DNA of 64,000 bases from NCBI RefSeq assembly GCF_011617245.1, contig NZ_CP050152.1:3338503-3402502 (forward strand). Reading direction: 5' to 3'. The translations under genes were made by a program, and so were the position numbers. Below, in pieces: positions 51,993 through 61,399 of this stretch (position 1 is the first letter of the stretch; each line of letters starts with the position of its first letter). The DNA comes from Brevibacterium atlanticum. Lineage in GTDB: Bacteria > Actinomycetota > Actinomycetes > Actinomycetales > Brevibacteriaceae. A model generated the notes under the pieces. It had not been told where the DNA came from. It made no database searches and saw nothing but the letters and a program-made list of their open reading frames with translations.

Positions 51993-52904
51993 ATGAAGAA
52001 CCGCTTCGTCAAGGACAACGGACTGACCATGCGGATGGGATGGACGATCTTCCTCAACGGGCTCATCTACGTCATCCTCATCCTCGCGATCTGGTGGATG
52101 TTCGGCCAGAACATCCCCGGCGTGATCTTCGCCGTCGTCGTCAGCGCCGGAGCGTTCTTCTTCCAGTGGTACTTCTCCGACAAGATCGCCATGCGAGCCA
52201 TGGGCGGCAGGGAGGTCACCCCCGAGGAGGCTCCCGAGCTGCACACGATCGTCGACCGTCTCTGCCAGCTGGCCGACTCGACGAAGCCGCGAGTGGCGGT
52301 GTCGAATTCCTCGATCCCCAACGCCTTCGCCACCGGCCGCTCCCCCGAACGCTCGGTGGTGTGCGTGACCCGCGGTCTGCTCGAAAAGCTTGATCGCGAC
52401 GAGGTCGAGGTCGTCCTCGCTCACGAACTCTCCCACGTCGCGCACCGTGACGTCACCGTGATGACCATCGCCGGAGTCACCGGTGTGGTCGCTGCGCTGA
52501 TGATGCGCGCGGGCTACTACATGAGCTTCGGCCGGTCGAACAACAATAACAACGGCGTCCCGATCCAGCTGCTGTTCATCCTCGTCGGAGCCGTCGTCTA
52601 CGGGATCTCGTTCGTCCTCATCCGTGCACTGTCCCGATACCGTGAACTCGCCGCCGACCGTGCCGCAGCGATCCTCACCGGTGCACCGTCGACCCTGGCC
52701 TCGGCGCTGACGAAGCTCAGCGGGGACATGAGCAAGATCCCGGAGAAGGATCTGCGCTCATCCGCCTCGGCGAATCATCTGGCCCTCATCCCGGCCATCA
52801 GCGGCAAGGCGGCCTTCGGTCAGCTCTTCTCCACCCACCCCTCGCTCGAGAAGCGACTCGAGCAGCTGGCGAAGATCTCTGCACAGCTCTCGCGCCCCGA
52901 ATGA
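51993..52904 (+). CDS. htpX: HtpX-type membrane zinc metalloprotease (M48)
   Basis: A 303-residue protein. Two hydrophobic helices near the N-terminus (about 15-55), zinc motif HELSH (about 144-148) with the third ligand in RYRELAADRAA, a further pair of helices (about 155-225), and a C-terminal SLEKRLEQLAKI. Degrades misfolded membrane proteins. GAGAGG precedes the ATG at 51993. Placed between pspAA and pspAB, as in other actinobacteria. Confidence 0.93.
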   Translation: MKNRFVKDNGLTMRMGWTIFLNGLIYVILILAIWWMFGQNIPGVIFAVVVSAGAFFFQWYFSDKIAMRAMGGREVTPEEAPELHTIVDRLCQLADSTKPRVAVSNSSIPNAFATGRSPERSVVCVTRGLLEKLDRDEVEVVLAHELSHVAHRDVTVMTIAGVTGVVAALMMRAGYYMSFGRSNNNNNGVPIQLLFILVGAVVYGISFVLIRALSRYRELAADRAAAILTGAPSTLASALTKLSGDMSKIPEKDLRSSASANHLALIPAISGKAAFGQLFSTHPSLEKRLEQLAKISAQLSRPE

Positions 52905-52967
52905 GCATTCCCGCCACTGCGCGCACCTGCACCGCCCCCGACTTCACCACTCTCGACTAGGAGTTCC

Positions 52968-53567
52968 ATGGGTTTCTTCGACGCACTGCTCGGCCGCACC
53001 AAGCCGAAACGGGCCAACCTCGACGACCTCTTCGCCCTACCGCCTGCCGCACTGACGCTGCAGGCCGCCACCGGCTTCACCCCGACCGGCGTCGGCGCCG
53101 TCGCCTTCCGCCAGGTGGAAGGGGCCGCCTTCCAGTCGGCCGAGTCCGAGAGCGTCGCCCTCATCAGCTCCGACCCGTCCGCCTCGGTGCGGCAGGAGAA
53201 CGACGGCTACGGGTTCACCTGGCAGGTCGTCGCCGATGCGAACGCCGAGGTGGTCAACCTCGTCACGAACATCCACGCCGTGAACTCGGCGCTGGTCAGT
53301 CAGGGGTTCGACACGATGCTGCTGTGCACCACCGTGTACTTCGTCCATCCCGACGGGCGGCGCATGGCACTGGTCTACCAGTACAAACGCGGCACCTTCT
53401 ACCCGTTCGTGCAGGCGGGTCCGAAGCAGCGGGACAATCCGCTCGAGATCCAGGTCAAGGGAGTCCTGTCCGGTGAGCTGCCGTTCGAGGAGGACACCTC
53501 GAACTGGTCGGCTCTGTGGGACGCTCCCGGCATGAACGACACTCCGGGAGCTGCCGAACTGCGGTGA
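52968..53567 (+). CDS. pspAB: PspA-associated protein PspAB
   Basis: A 199-residue protein (MGFFDALLGRTKPKRANLDDLFALPPAALTL...) with the PspAB family pattern, 63 nt after htpX, AGGAG before the ATG. It probably acts with PspA and HtpX; the function is not known. Last gene of the block; a perfect palindrome terminator follows. Confidence 0.85.
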   Translation: MGFFDALLGRTKPKRANLDDLFALPPAALTLQAATGFTPTGVGAVAFRQVEGAAFQSAESESVALISSDPSASVRQENDGYGFTWQVVADANAEVVNLVTNIHAVNSALVSQGFDTMLLCTTVYFVHPDGRRMALVYQYKRGTFYPFVQAGPKQRDNPLEIQVKGVLSGELPFEEDTSNWSALWDAPGMNDTPGAAELR

Positions 53568-53729
53568 ACGCGCCGGTCGCGTGCGGGCAGGGAACCGGCT
53601 GCGTCAACTGGTAGCGAGCTTCCTGCCCCGCGGCTAGTCGACTCCGGTCGCGATTTCCGTCTCCCTCGGCGGGCCTCGAATCCGGTAGCGGAACCTGCAT
53701 CCGGCAACCAGCCGAGGCACATCAGACAT

Positions 53730-53761
53730 GTGGAGGGCGTCCCCGCGGGGACGCCCTCCAC
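53730..53761. terminator. Bidirectional terminator
   Basis: A perfect 32-bp palindrome with no loop (GTGGAGGGCGTCCCCG and its reverse complement), between pspAB and the convergent S4 gene. Confidence 0.85.
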
Positions 53762-53816
53762 TGCCTTCTCGATGTGTTTTTGTTGTCGATATGTCTCTGT
53801 GCGCGAGCGGCGCTTC

Positions 53817-54035
53817 TCAGCCCTGCTCGGCGGCTACCTCGAAGGCTTCGCCGAGAGCCTCGATTCGGTCGCCGGGACGGATCGTCGCACCTCGGCGGGT
53901 TTCGACCGCGCCGTTGACGGTGACCTCACCGTCGGCGATCATGTCCTTGGCCATGGCGCCGTGTTCGGCCACACCGTGGAGTTTGAGCAGCTGACCGAGC
54001 TTGATCGACTCGCCGCGGATCTCGATCGTCTCCAT
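53817..54035 (-). CDS. S4-domain RNA-binding protein
   Basis: A 72-residue single S4 domain (METIEIRGESIKLGQLLKLHGVAEHGAMAKDMIADGEVTVNGAVETRRGATIRPGD), of the YaaA/YlmH-like small S4 type that binds structured RNA. Its ATG overlaps by 1 nt (TGATG) the stop of the Gly-rich membrane gene, so it is coupled to it. Its target is unknown. Confidence 0.88.
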   Translation of the reverse strand: METIEIRGESIKLGQLLKLHGVAEHGAMAKDMIADGEVTVNGAVETRRGATIRPGDRIEALGEAFEVAAEQG

Positions 54036-54871
54036 CAGAAGTCGAATCCGTCGAACAGTCCGCCGCCGTCGCCGCCGAAGAGCCCGCCGCCGTCTCCTCC
54101 GTCACCGCCGAAGAAGCCTCCGTCGCCACCTCCGCCGTCACCGGCGGCTCCGCCGCCGGCATCTCCCATGTCTCCGCCGTAGGCGCCGTCCCAGCCGCCG
54201 CCCATTCCGCCGAACATCATGGCTCCCATGAGGACGCCGGGCAGCAGGCCTGAGCCCGCGTAGGAGTTGAAGTAACCGCGGTTGTACTCGGCGTAGGCCG
54301 GGCCGGCCTCCCAATAGGCGCGACGGGTGTGCCCGTCGGCTGTGACGACCTTGCGGACCATGGGATCGGCGCCGACGGCCACGCGTTCGGCATCGGCAGC
54401 GCACACGGGTACGGGGCGCAGCTGACCGCCGGCAGGGGCCCAGTCGATGTCCTCGACCGAGGGACCGTGCTGCGGGTTGAAGAAGCAGGGCGGACGTCGC
54501 ACGGGAAGCGGCTTGCCTTCGACACGGGCGCGCACGCACTTCGCGGCGTAGCGGCCGTCTTCGAGCGCCTCGGTGACGTGCCGGATGTCAGCAGGTTCGG
54601 AGACCTTCTCGAGGGTCTCCTTGGCGATGTCGTAGGAGTCCAGCGCCTGCTTGTAGTCCTGCGCTCCGCCGGTGTCGAGATCCACTCCCGATGTGATGAT
54701 GTCGAGTTCGGCGACTTCTTCGCCGAACGATGTGACATCCTCTTCGGCGGTCTTCTTCACCTGCTGGAGTTCGGCGGCGTGGATTTCCCGCTGGCGTCGC
54801 TTCTCTTTGCGGTGGCCGATGAAGAAAACGGCTCCGAGAACAACGAGCAGCAACAGAAACACTTCAGTCAC
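54035..54871 (-). CDS. Single-span membrane protein with Gly/Asp-rich tail
   Basis: A 278-residue protein. TM about 3-19, then a Glu/Lys-rich coiled segment, a Cys-containing core with PPCFFNPQHGPSVEDIDWAP and VPVCAADAERV, a conserved RRAYWEAGPAYAEYNRGYF, and a C-terminal 60 residues of GGDGGDGGG-type repeats ending FDGFDF. The core is conserved in actinobacteria and recalls the region after TPM domains, without a known function. Confidence 0.75.
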   Translation of the reverse strand: MTEVFLLLLVVLGAVFFIGHRKEKRRQREIHAAELQQVKKTAEEDVTSFGEEVAELDIITSGVDLDTGGAQDYKQALDSYDIAKETLEKVSEPADIRHVTEALEDGRYAAKCVRARVEGKPLPVRRPPCFFNPQHGPSVEDIDWAPAGGQLRPVPVCAADAERVAVGADPMVRKVVTADGHTRRAYWEAGPAYAEYNRGYFNSYAGSGLLPGVLMGAMMFGGMGGGWDGAYGGDMGDAGGGAAGDGGGGDGGFFGGDGGDGGGLFGGDGGGLFDGFDF

Positions 54872-54985
54872 GATCTATGCCTCCCCGGCTATCTGCGTCC
54901 TCGACCAGTATGCCCGACGAAACTGACAGACGACTGAACCCGTCCCCCACATCCGCTCAGTCCTCAACCGCCTCACACCAGCGCC

Positions 54986-55735
54986 TCACACCAGCGCCGA
55001 AGCTCCCTTGACGAGTGCCGCGACTCCCCCGCCGAAGGCAAGGACGAGCATACCGATCCGTGCGAGCGAAGCGTCGATGCGCCGGGACAGCCGATCCCCT
55101 CCGATCAGTCCCGCCACGAGGACGAGGACCAGACCGATCCACGTGCCGATCGACAGGTCAGGCCACACCCCACCGTGGACGATCACCTTCGCCACCACCG
55201 CCGAGGCGGTCCCCACGACGAGGAACGGCTGCAGGGTGGCTGCGAAGGACCGCTGCTCCCAGTCCGTGAGCACCGCGTAGGCGCTGACGGCCGGTCCCCC
55301 AGCTCCCGCAGCCGCCGACATTGCCCCCGAGAGCGCACCGGCGCCGAATCGTGTGCCGAAGTTCGCCGGCATCCTGCGGCCGAGGCGACCGAGGGCCAGG
55401 GAGCTGATGAGTGAGACGATGATGAGCAGTCCGATGAGGATCTGCAGCGGCGCGGTCGGCAGCGCGGAGGCGAGGAGCGCACCGGGAATCGTCCCCAACA
55501 CCGCACCCAGGGCCAGGTGGCGGAACGACCGCCATTCCACCTCGGCGAAGGTGCGGGCGAAGACGGACGCGGAGGCGACGATCCCGCAGATGTTGACGAG
55601 GATGATCCCGCTGTACGGGTCGAGGAGGAGGACGAGGAAAGGGCCGCTGACCAGGCCGAACCCCATTCCGGTGACGCGCTGGGACAGCGCCCCGAGGAAC
55701 ACGGCGAAGAGGATGAGCACGACCACGGGTTCCAC
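54986..55735 (-). CDS. TauE/SafE-family transporter
   Basis: A 249-residue membrane protein with about eight hydrophobic segments and the TauE/SafE repeat motif (TGMGFGLVSGPFLVLL and GALSGAMSAAAGAGGPAVSAYAVL). Members export sulfite or organosulfonates. The GTG at 55735 is selected: it gives normal length and lies 7 nt after TAGACT, so leaderless; the frame is open to 55918. Divergent from the DUF1707 gene. Confidence 0.85.
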   Translation of the reverse strand: MEPVVVLILFAVFLGALSQRVTGMGFGLVSGPFLVLLLDPYSGIILVNICGIVASASVFARTFAEVEWRSFRHLALGAVLGTIPGALLASALPTAPLQILIGLLIIVSLISSLALGRLGRRMPANFGTRFGAGALSGAMSAAAGAGGPAVSAYAVLTDWEQRSFAATLQPFLVVGTASAVVAKVIVHGGVWPDLSIGTWIGLVLVLVAGLIGGDRLSRRIDASLARIGMLVLAFGGGVAALVKGASALV

Positions 55736-55816
55736 CCGTTCGAGTCTAGTGCAGGGCACTTCCGCGACCACAGGCACCGCACCTCCCGGTCGCCGCCCAG
55801 ATCGGCGTGGCGGGGT

Positions 55817-55832
55817 TACAGTATTCATCATG
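55817..55832 (+). promoter_or_regulatory. -10 with leaderless start
   Basis: TACAGT (55817-55822), 7 nt before the ATG at 55830. The divergent TauE gene has TAGACT at 55744-55749 (minus strand). Confidence 0.5.
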
Positions 55833-56597
55833 AACGCTCGTCCCCTCTGGTCGCGATTCAGCGCCGATCCGCGATCGCACGGACAGGTCCGTGCCTCCGA
55901 CGCCGACCGTGCGATCATCTCCGATGTGCTCTCGGAGGCGTATGCGCTCGGTCAGCTCGACGTGGAGGAATTCGACGAACGCACCGAGGCGGCTGCGAAG
56001 GTCAAGACCCTCGGCGAGGTCCCAGTGCTGATCGAGGACCTCGTCCTCGCCGACCCGTCCGAGGTCGAACCGGACGAGCTCGATGATGCCGGCCGCGCGC
56101 AGGCTCTGGCCCGGCTCGAGGCCGACCGTGTTCCGATCACGCCTGAGCAGATCGACGCCGCGGCACAGCATTACTACCGGGATCGAGTGCGCCGGGCGGC
56201 ACTCGGCCTCATCGCCGGCCCCGGTGGAATCACCGTGGCCATCTGGGCGTTCACCTCGATCGCTCGCGGAGACTTCATCTTCTTCTGGCCGATCTTCGTC
56301 ATCATTCCGATGTTGCTGGGATTCTTCTCTCGCATCGGTCACAAGCAGGAGACGATCCGAGAGCGCAAGCGGGAGCTCACACGCAGGGCCAGGGCCCACC
56401 TCGGCGATGCGGAGGCCAAACGCGAACTCGAGAAGGCCGAACAGTCGGCCGATGACTACGAGTCCGATTACGGCAGAGGACTGCAGCCGCCGCATCCATC
56501 TCACCCGCCGTATTCGCCCGGTCAGATCTCCCGACGGGACGAGCGGCGCAGGCGCCGAGAGGGCCGTCGCAACCACCGCGACAACCCCTGGGACTGA
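55830..56597 (+). CDS. DUF1707 / two-helix membrane protein
   Basis: A 255-residue protein. N-terminal DUF1707 (about 20-73, RASDADRAIISDVLSEAYALGQLDVEEFDERTEAA), a linker, two hydrophobic helices (about 128-148 and 152-172, FIFFWPIFVIIPMLLGFF), then a long basic/acidic cytosolic tail ending RRDERRRRREGRRNHRDNPWD. Family members are common in actinobacteria and of unknown function. Confidence 0.82.
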   Translation: MNARPLWSRFSADPRSHGQVRASDADRAIISDVLSEAYALGQLDVEEFDERTEAAAKVKTLGEVPVLIEDLVLADPSEVEPDELDDAGRAQALARLEADRVPITPEQIDAAAQHYYRDRVRRAALGLIAGPGGITVAIWAFTSIARGDFIFFWPIFVIIPMLLGFFSRIGHKQETIRERKRELTRRARAHLGDAEAKRELEKAEQSADDYESDYGRGLQPPHPSHPPYSPGQISRRDERRRRREGRRNHRDNPWD

Positions 56598-56627
56598 CGC
56601 CGGTATCCAGCGGCCCCGATCGACCGC

Positions 56628-57011
56628 TCAGATCTGGAAGACCCGAATCTGGCCGAAGTCGTGCGCCTTGTGCGTAGTGAACCACATCGTGTGGGAGAAG
56701 TGCCTGAGGTCAACGCTGTCCGCTTCGGCCTGCCAGTATCCCCAAGCGGCTGCGGCCTTGCCGTGGGTGATCGCGGCTTCGAGGTGGCCGACCTGGGGCG
56801 AATGCGCCGAGAGCTCCAGCAACGCGCCGACGACCTCGTCACGGCCGGTGGCGGTCCGGACTCCTTCGGGTCGGACGATCTGGAGCACGCAGTCCTCAGC
56901 GACCGCCTCGGCGAGGGAATCGCTGACTCCGTTGAAGAGGTTCTCTTCGAACTCGGCGACGAAGACGTTCTTCGGGCTGTTTCCGCAGGCATCGGTGCCG
57001 GTGAAAGTCAT
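56628..57011 (-). CDS. SnoaL-like / NTF2-fold protein
   Basis: A 127-residue single-domain protein of the SnoaL-like fold (FEENLFNGVSDSLAEAVAEDCVLQIVRPEGVRTATGRDEVVGALLEL...). The fold serves many small-molecule enzymes or binding proteins; no catalytic set can be named. It contains one copy of the dispersed 19-mer (56903-56921). Its stop is 31 nt from the DUF1707 stop (convergent). Confidence 0.75.
   Translation of the reverse strand: MTFTGTDACGNSPKNVFVAEFEENLFNGVSDSLAEAVAEDCVLQIVRPEGVRTATGRDEVVGALLELSAHSPQVGHLEAAITHGKAAAAWGYWQAEADSVDLRHFSHTMWFTTHKAHDFGQIRVFQI
56903..56921 (-). repeat. Dispersed 19-mer GATTCCCTCGCCGAGGYGG
   Basis: An exact consensus copy, inside the SnoaL-like gene (reads on the coding strand). 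Confidence 0.6.
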
Positions 57012-57240
57012 GCGCCCAGCCTAGGCGGGGACATGACGGTGTCACAATGCTTCGCGGAAGAACGCTGCCGACGACGGCGCGAAACTCCGAGCGCAAGCGA
57101 ACCGGAATCGCACATGGCACCTGCGAACCAGAATCGCACTTGCCATCTGCGCACAGGGCATGAAAACGGCCGTGCCGGTACCCTTGCGGGCGCCGACACG
57201 GCCGATCGAACAGCGGGGCTGCTCTGACGCTGGCGTCAGA

Positions 57241-58890
<1,650 letters not shown>

Positions 58891-59040
58891 TTAGATCCTC
58901 CCTGATGGAGTGGAGTGGGAATCCAGAGCAGTCATCAGCGCCCGCGACGGCAGAGAGTGTGTCCGCATGTTCCATTCCACATAAGGACCACGCTCTCGAG
59001 ACGACTGGTGGGAACCCAACGGTTTTCACCAGTACTAGAT

Positions 59041-59067
59041 TTAGCACTCTCACCATGCGAGTGCAAA
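59041..59067 (-). promoter_or_regulatory. CIRCE operator of groL
   Basis: TTAGCACTC, 9-nt spacer, GAGTGCAAA: consensus TTAGCACTC-N9-GAGTGCTAA with one mismatch. Predicts HrcA repression of groL. A nearby ACTGGTG/CACCAGT dyad lies at 59004-59033. Confidence 0.88.
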
Positions 59068-59530
59068 TAGTCGTCGCTTGGCGCCACAGGTGATCACGCC
59101 CGGCGATCGCGGTCACGTCACCGCACCTTCGGGAGCTGACCAAGCAGGAACGCGACCGTTTTCCGCGGATTCTCGGGGTCTGCGGGCACCCAAGCGGCCG
59201 TCCTGAGCGTCGCAGCAGACGCTTTGAGGGCCGGTACGGAACCGTCGCCGAGGCGGTTCGGCCCAGCGCGAAACGATGATCGGTGCCGCCCCGCCGGCAC
59301 CGCAGGGCACCTCTAAGCATAGGCATTCGGCGAATCGTCCCACCCTGAGCTGAGCAGTCCGATGTGTGAGGCGCCGAGTTCCGGACTTGGGCTGTCCGGC
59401 GTCGACTGGGCTCATTCGCGTGACGCAAAGGCAACGAGACTGCCGCGGCGGGCCACCGAGCGTCGGAGTTCCTTCGCGTGGCCTATCAGCGACGGCATCC
59501 CAGCTCCAAGGCGGTTGAGGCACATGTTTC
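59068..59530. other. Gene-free stretch between groL and csp
   Basis: No convincing coding sequence on either strand. It contains one near-copy of the dispersed motif (around 59238) and GC-rich text, with no tRNA. Confidence 0.5.
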
Positions 59531-59565
59531 TCTCAACGACTCACGTTCTTCGGTGAGTAGTTCGG
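59531..59565 (+). repeat. 35-nt dispersed repeat, copy 2
   Basis: Matches the minus-strand text of 6701-6735 at 33 of 35 positions. It sits inside a larger inverted repeat with perfect 10-bp arms (GACTCACGTT/AACGTGAGTC, about 59538-59578). Confidence 0.75.
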
Positions 59566-59627
59566 AACAACGTGAGTCTCTTCGCCAGTCCCATCCACCC
59601 GGGCGCCGCCGCACCCGGGCACTGAAA

Positions 59628-59655
59628 AGCGCCGAGCAGTTGCCTGCTCGGCGCT
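59628..59655 (-). terminator. csp terminator
   Basis: A perfect 12-bp stem (AGCGCCGAGCAG/CTGCTCGGCGCT) with a 4-nt loop, followed by TTTT on the minus strand; 92 nt after the csp stop. Confidence 0.8.
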
Positions 59656-59746
59656 CTCCCCGCTCACGGTGACGCCGGTCGACCGGAGGGTCGTTCGGAC
59701 ATCGTCGTGCGGCGGATCAGAAAACTGTGCTTGTCAGCAGCCAGTC

Positions 59747-59950
59747 TCAGAGGAGGGTGACGGACTCCGCCTGAGGACCCTTTTGTCCTTCTCCGACTTC
59801 GAACTGAACCTGCTGGCCCTCTTCGAGAGAGCGGTAGCCGTCCATCTGGATTGCGCTCCAGTGAACGAACACGTCCTGGTTGTCGCCTTCGAGGGTGATG
59901 AATCCATAGCCCTTTTCAGCGTTGAACCACTTGACGGTACCTTGTGCCAT
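59747..59950 (-). CDS. CspA-type cold-shock protein
   Basis: A 67-residue cold-shock domain ([67 protein letters not shown]). RNP1 KGYGFI and RNP2 VFVHWS are intact. A long leader (to about 60234) precedes it, with GGAGAAG before the ATG. Nucleic-acid chaperone. Confidence 0.95.
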   Translation of the reverse strand: MAQGTVKWFNAEKGYGFITLEGDNQDVFVHWSAIQMDGYRSLEEGQQVQFEVGEGQKGPQAESVTLL

Positions 59951-60234
59951 TACTTCTCCATACAGTGCAGTGCCATTGAAATCCCGCAGATCATCCGCGA
60001 TCGGGCGACCGCATCGGTCTGCGGAAGCTAGTAAAACTCAACCGACCCCGCGACTTCTCTCATTGACCTCGGGAGAATAATCTCGGTGAAGCACGAATAG
60101 AACACAAGGTGCTGTGCTTGCCTAGCTGGTGCCACTCTACCGCAGCCGCGCATCTCACCCGGGGTCGCTCAACACTGTTATAGATTCGTTACCTAAGGCT
60201 TTTTGTCCTGTTCACGCGGGGAGTGCGGCGGACT

Positions 60235-60816
60235 TCATCCGTCGGAGGAGTCTGCGCCCTCCGTGCTTTCTCCACCTGATTCGGGACCGCGGTCGGCGAT
60301 GTCCGAGCAGATGACCACCGTGACGTCGGCGTCGAAGTCCGAGGAGGCTTCGGTGGCCGAGATCCCCAGCGACTTCGCGACGAGTTTGGCCTGTGAAGCG
60401 TTGTCCGCGCCGTTGTAGTACACGGTCGAGTCGGTGAGATTCGTCGAGTAGTTGCCGACCTGGCCGAGCTTCCAGCCCTTGTCTTCGACCGCCTCGGAGA
60501 ATTTCTTGGCAGCACCGGAGACGCCGGAGCCGTTGAGGACATCGACGGTGATCGAATCGTCGGCGACGTTGACTTCACTCTCGCTCGGCGAGGGCTCAGA
60601 TGATGCGGACTCCGAGGCCGGCGGGTCGGCGACCTTCGACTCGGGATTGCCCATCGAGGAGAAGATGATGTTGATGGCGGCCACGACGAGCAGGACCGCG
60701 ACCAGCGCGAGCACGATGACCAGAGAGATGGCACCGATGTTCGACGACGCTGCGGATTCCTGTCGATGGGCGCCGCTGCGCCGGCCGGGCTCGATCTCGT
60801 CGAATTCGTCGGTCAT
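60235..60816 (-). CDS. LytR_C-domain membrane protein, VirR-like
   Basis: A 193-residue protein. Cytoplasmic N-terminus, TM about 28-52, Ser/Pro/Glu linker, and an extracytoplasmic LytR_C domain (about 85-170, ITVDVLNGSGVSGAAKKFSEAVEDKGWKLGQVGNYS). No LCP catalytic domain. The pairing with a DUF3263 gene 2 nt upstream mirrors mycobacterial Rv0430-Rv0431 (virR). A wall-related scaffold role is inferred. Confidence 0.82.
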   Translation of the reverse strand: MTDEFDEIEPGRRSGAHRQESAASSNIGAISLVIVLALVAVLLVVAAINIIFSSMGNPESKVADPPASESASSEPSPSESEVNVADDSITVDVLNGSGVSGAAKKFSEAVEDKGWKLGQVGNYSTNLTDSTVYYNGADNASQAKLVAKSLGISATEASSDFDADVTVVICSDIADRGPESGGESTEGADSSDG

Positions 60817-60818
60817 AT

Positions 60819-61085
60819 CTACCTCGAGACGCGGGCTTGGGCGCGCTCGCTCTGCCGCGTGGTGCGGATCCGGCGAAGGCGCTTGACCAGCATCGGATCG
60901 CTGGCCAGAGCGGCAGGGTTGTCCAGAAGCGAGTTCAGTATCTGGAAGTAGCTGGTGGCCGACATGTCGAAGCGCTCACGGATCGCGTGATCCTTGGCTC
61001 CACCGTATTTCCACCACCGCCGCTCGAATTCGAGAACGGCCACCTCGAGCTCGCTCAGTTCTGAGGTGTCGTTGTTCGGCGGCAT
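60819..61085 (-). CDS. DUF3263 protein
   Basis: An 88-residue helical protein (SELEVAVLEFERRWWKYGGAKDHAIRERFDMSATSYFQILNSLLDNPAALASDPMLVKRLRRIRTTRQ). A short HTH-like helix set suggests nucleic acid binding. AAGGAG precedes the ATG at 61085, with TATAAT-like text around 61122-61130. Co-transcribed with the LytR_C gene. Confidence 0.88.
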   Translation of the reverse strand: MPPNNDTSELSELEVAVLEFERRWWKYGGAKDHAIRERFDMSATSYFQILNSLLDNPAALASDPMLVKRLRRIRTTRQSERAQARVSR

Positions 61086-61206
61086 AGGGGATGTGCTCCT
61101 TCGAGAGGTGACTGTTCTTCTATATTATCGCCCGAGACGCGCGACCGAAATTTCCGGCGCGCCGTCGTCCCTGTGAGGCCCCTCGCGACTCTCGGCAGGA
61201 ACGGCA

Positions 61207-61253
61207 TCACCCCGTCCCAGCACACCTGGGTGATGTGCGCTGCGACGGGGTGA
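61207..61253 (-). terminator. Hairpin after the aldehyde dehydrogenase gene
   Basis: TCACCCCGTC (61207-61216) pairs with GACGGGGTGA (61244-61253). Probably ends the ALDH transcript. Confidence 0.5.
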
Positions 61254-61259
61254 AGCACG

Positions 61260-61384
61260 GGAATCCTCGCCGAGGTGGCCCACCTCGGCGGGGGTTCCGT
61301 CCCCGGACGCGAGGCCCGGTCCTGACCGGGCGGACCACCTCGGGGAAGGTGCCCCCACCTCGGGGAGGGTGTCCCACCTCGGTG
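61260..61384. repeat. Cluster of CCGAGGTGG repeats, with one dispersed 19-mer
   Basis: On the minus strand four CCGAGGTGG units occur within 125 bp after the ALDH stop; three are in tandem, about 20 nt apart, each followed by ACC and TCC. The distal end (61260-61278) is a dispersed 19-mer variant and forms a palindrome with the neighbouring CCACCTCGG. Confidence 0.7.
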
Positions 61385-61399
61385 ACGGGCCTGGCCCGA

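Noticed and set aside
59113..59523. 136-residue minus-strand open frame between groL and csp
   Set aside because: No ribosome binding site, Arg/Pro-rich without domain resemblance, and no conservation clue.
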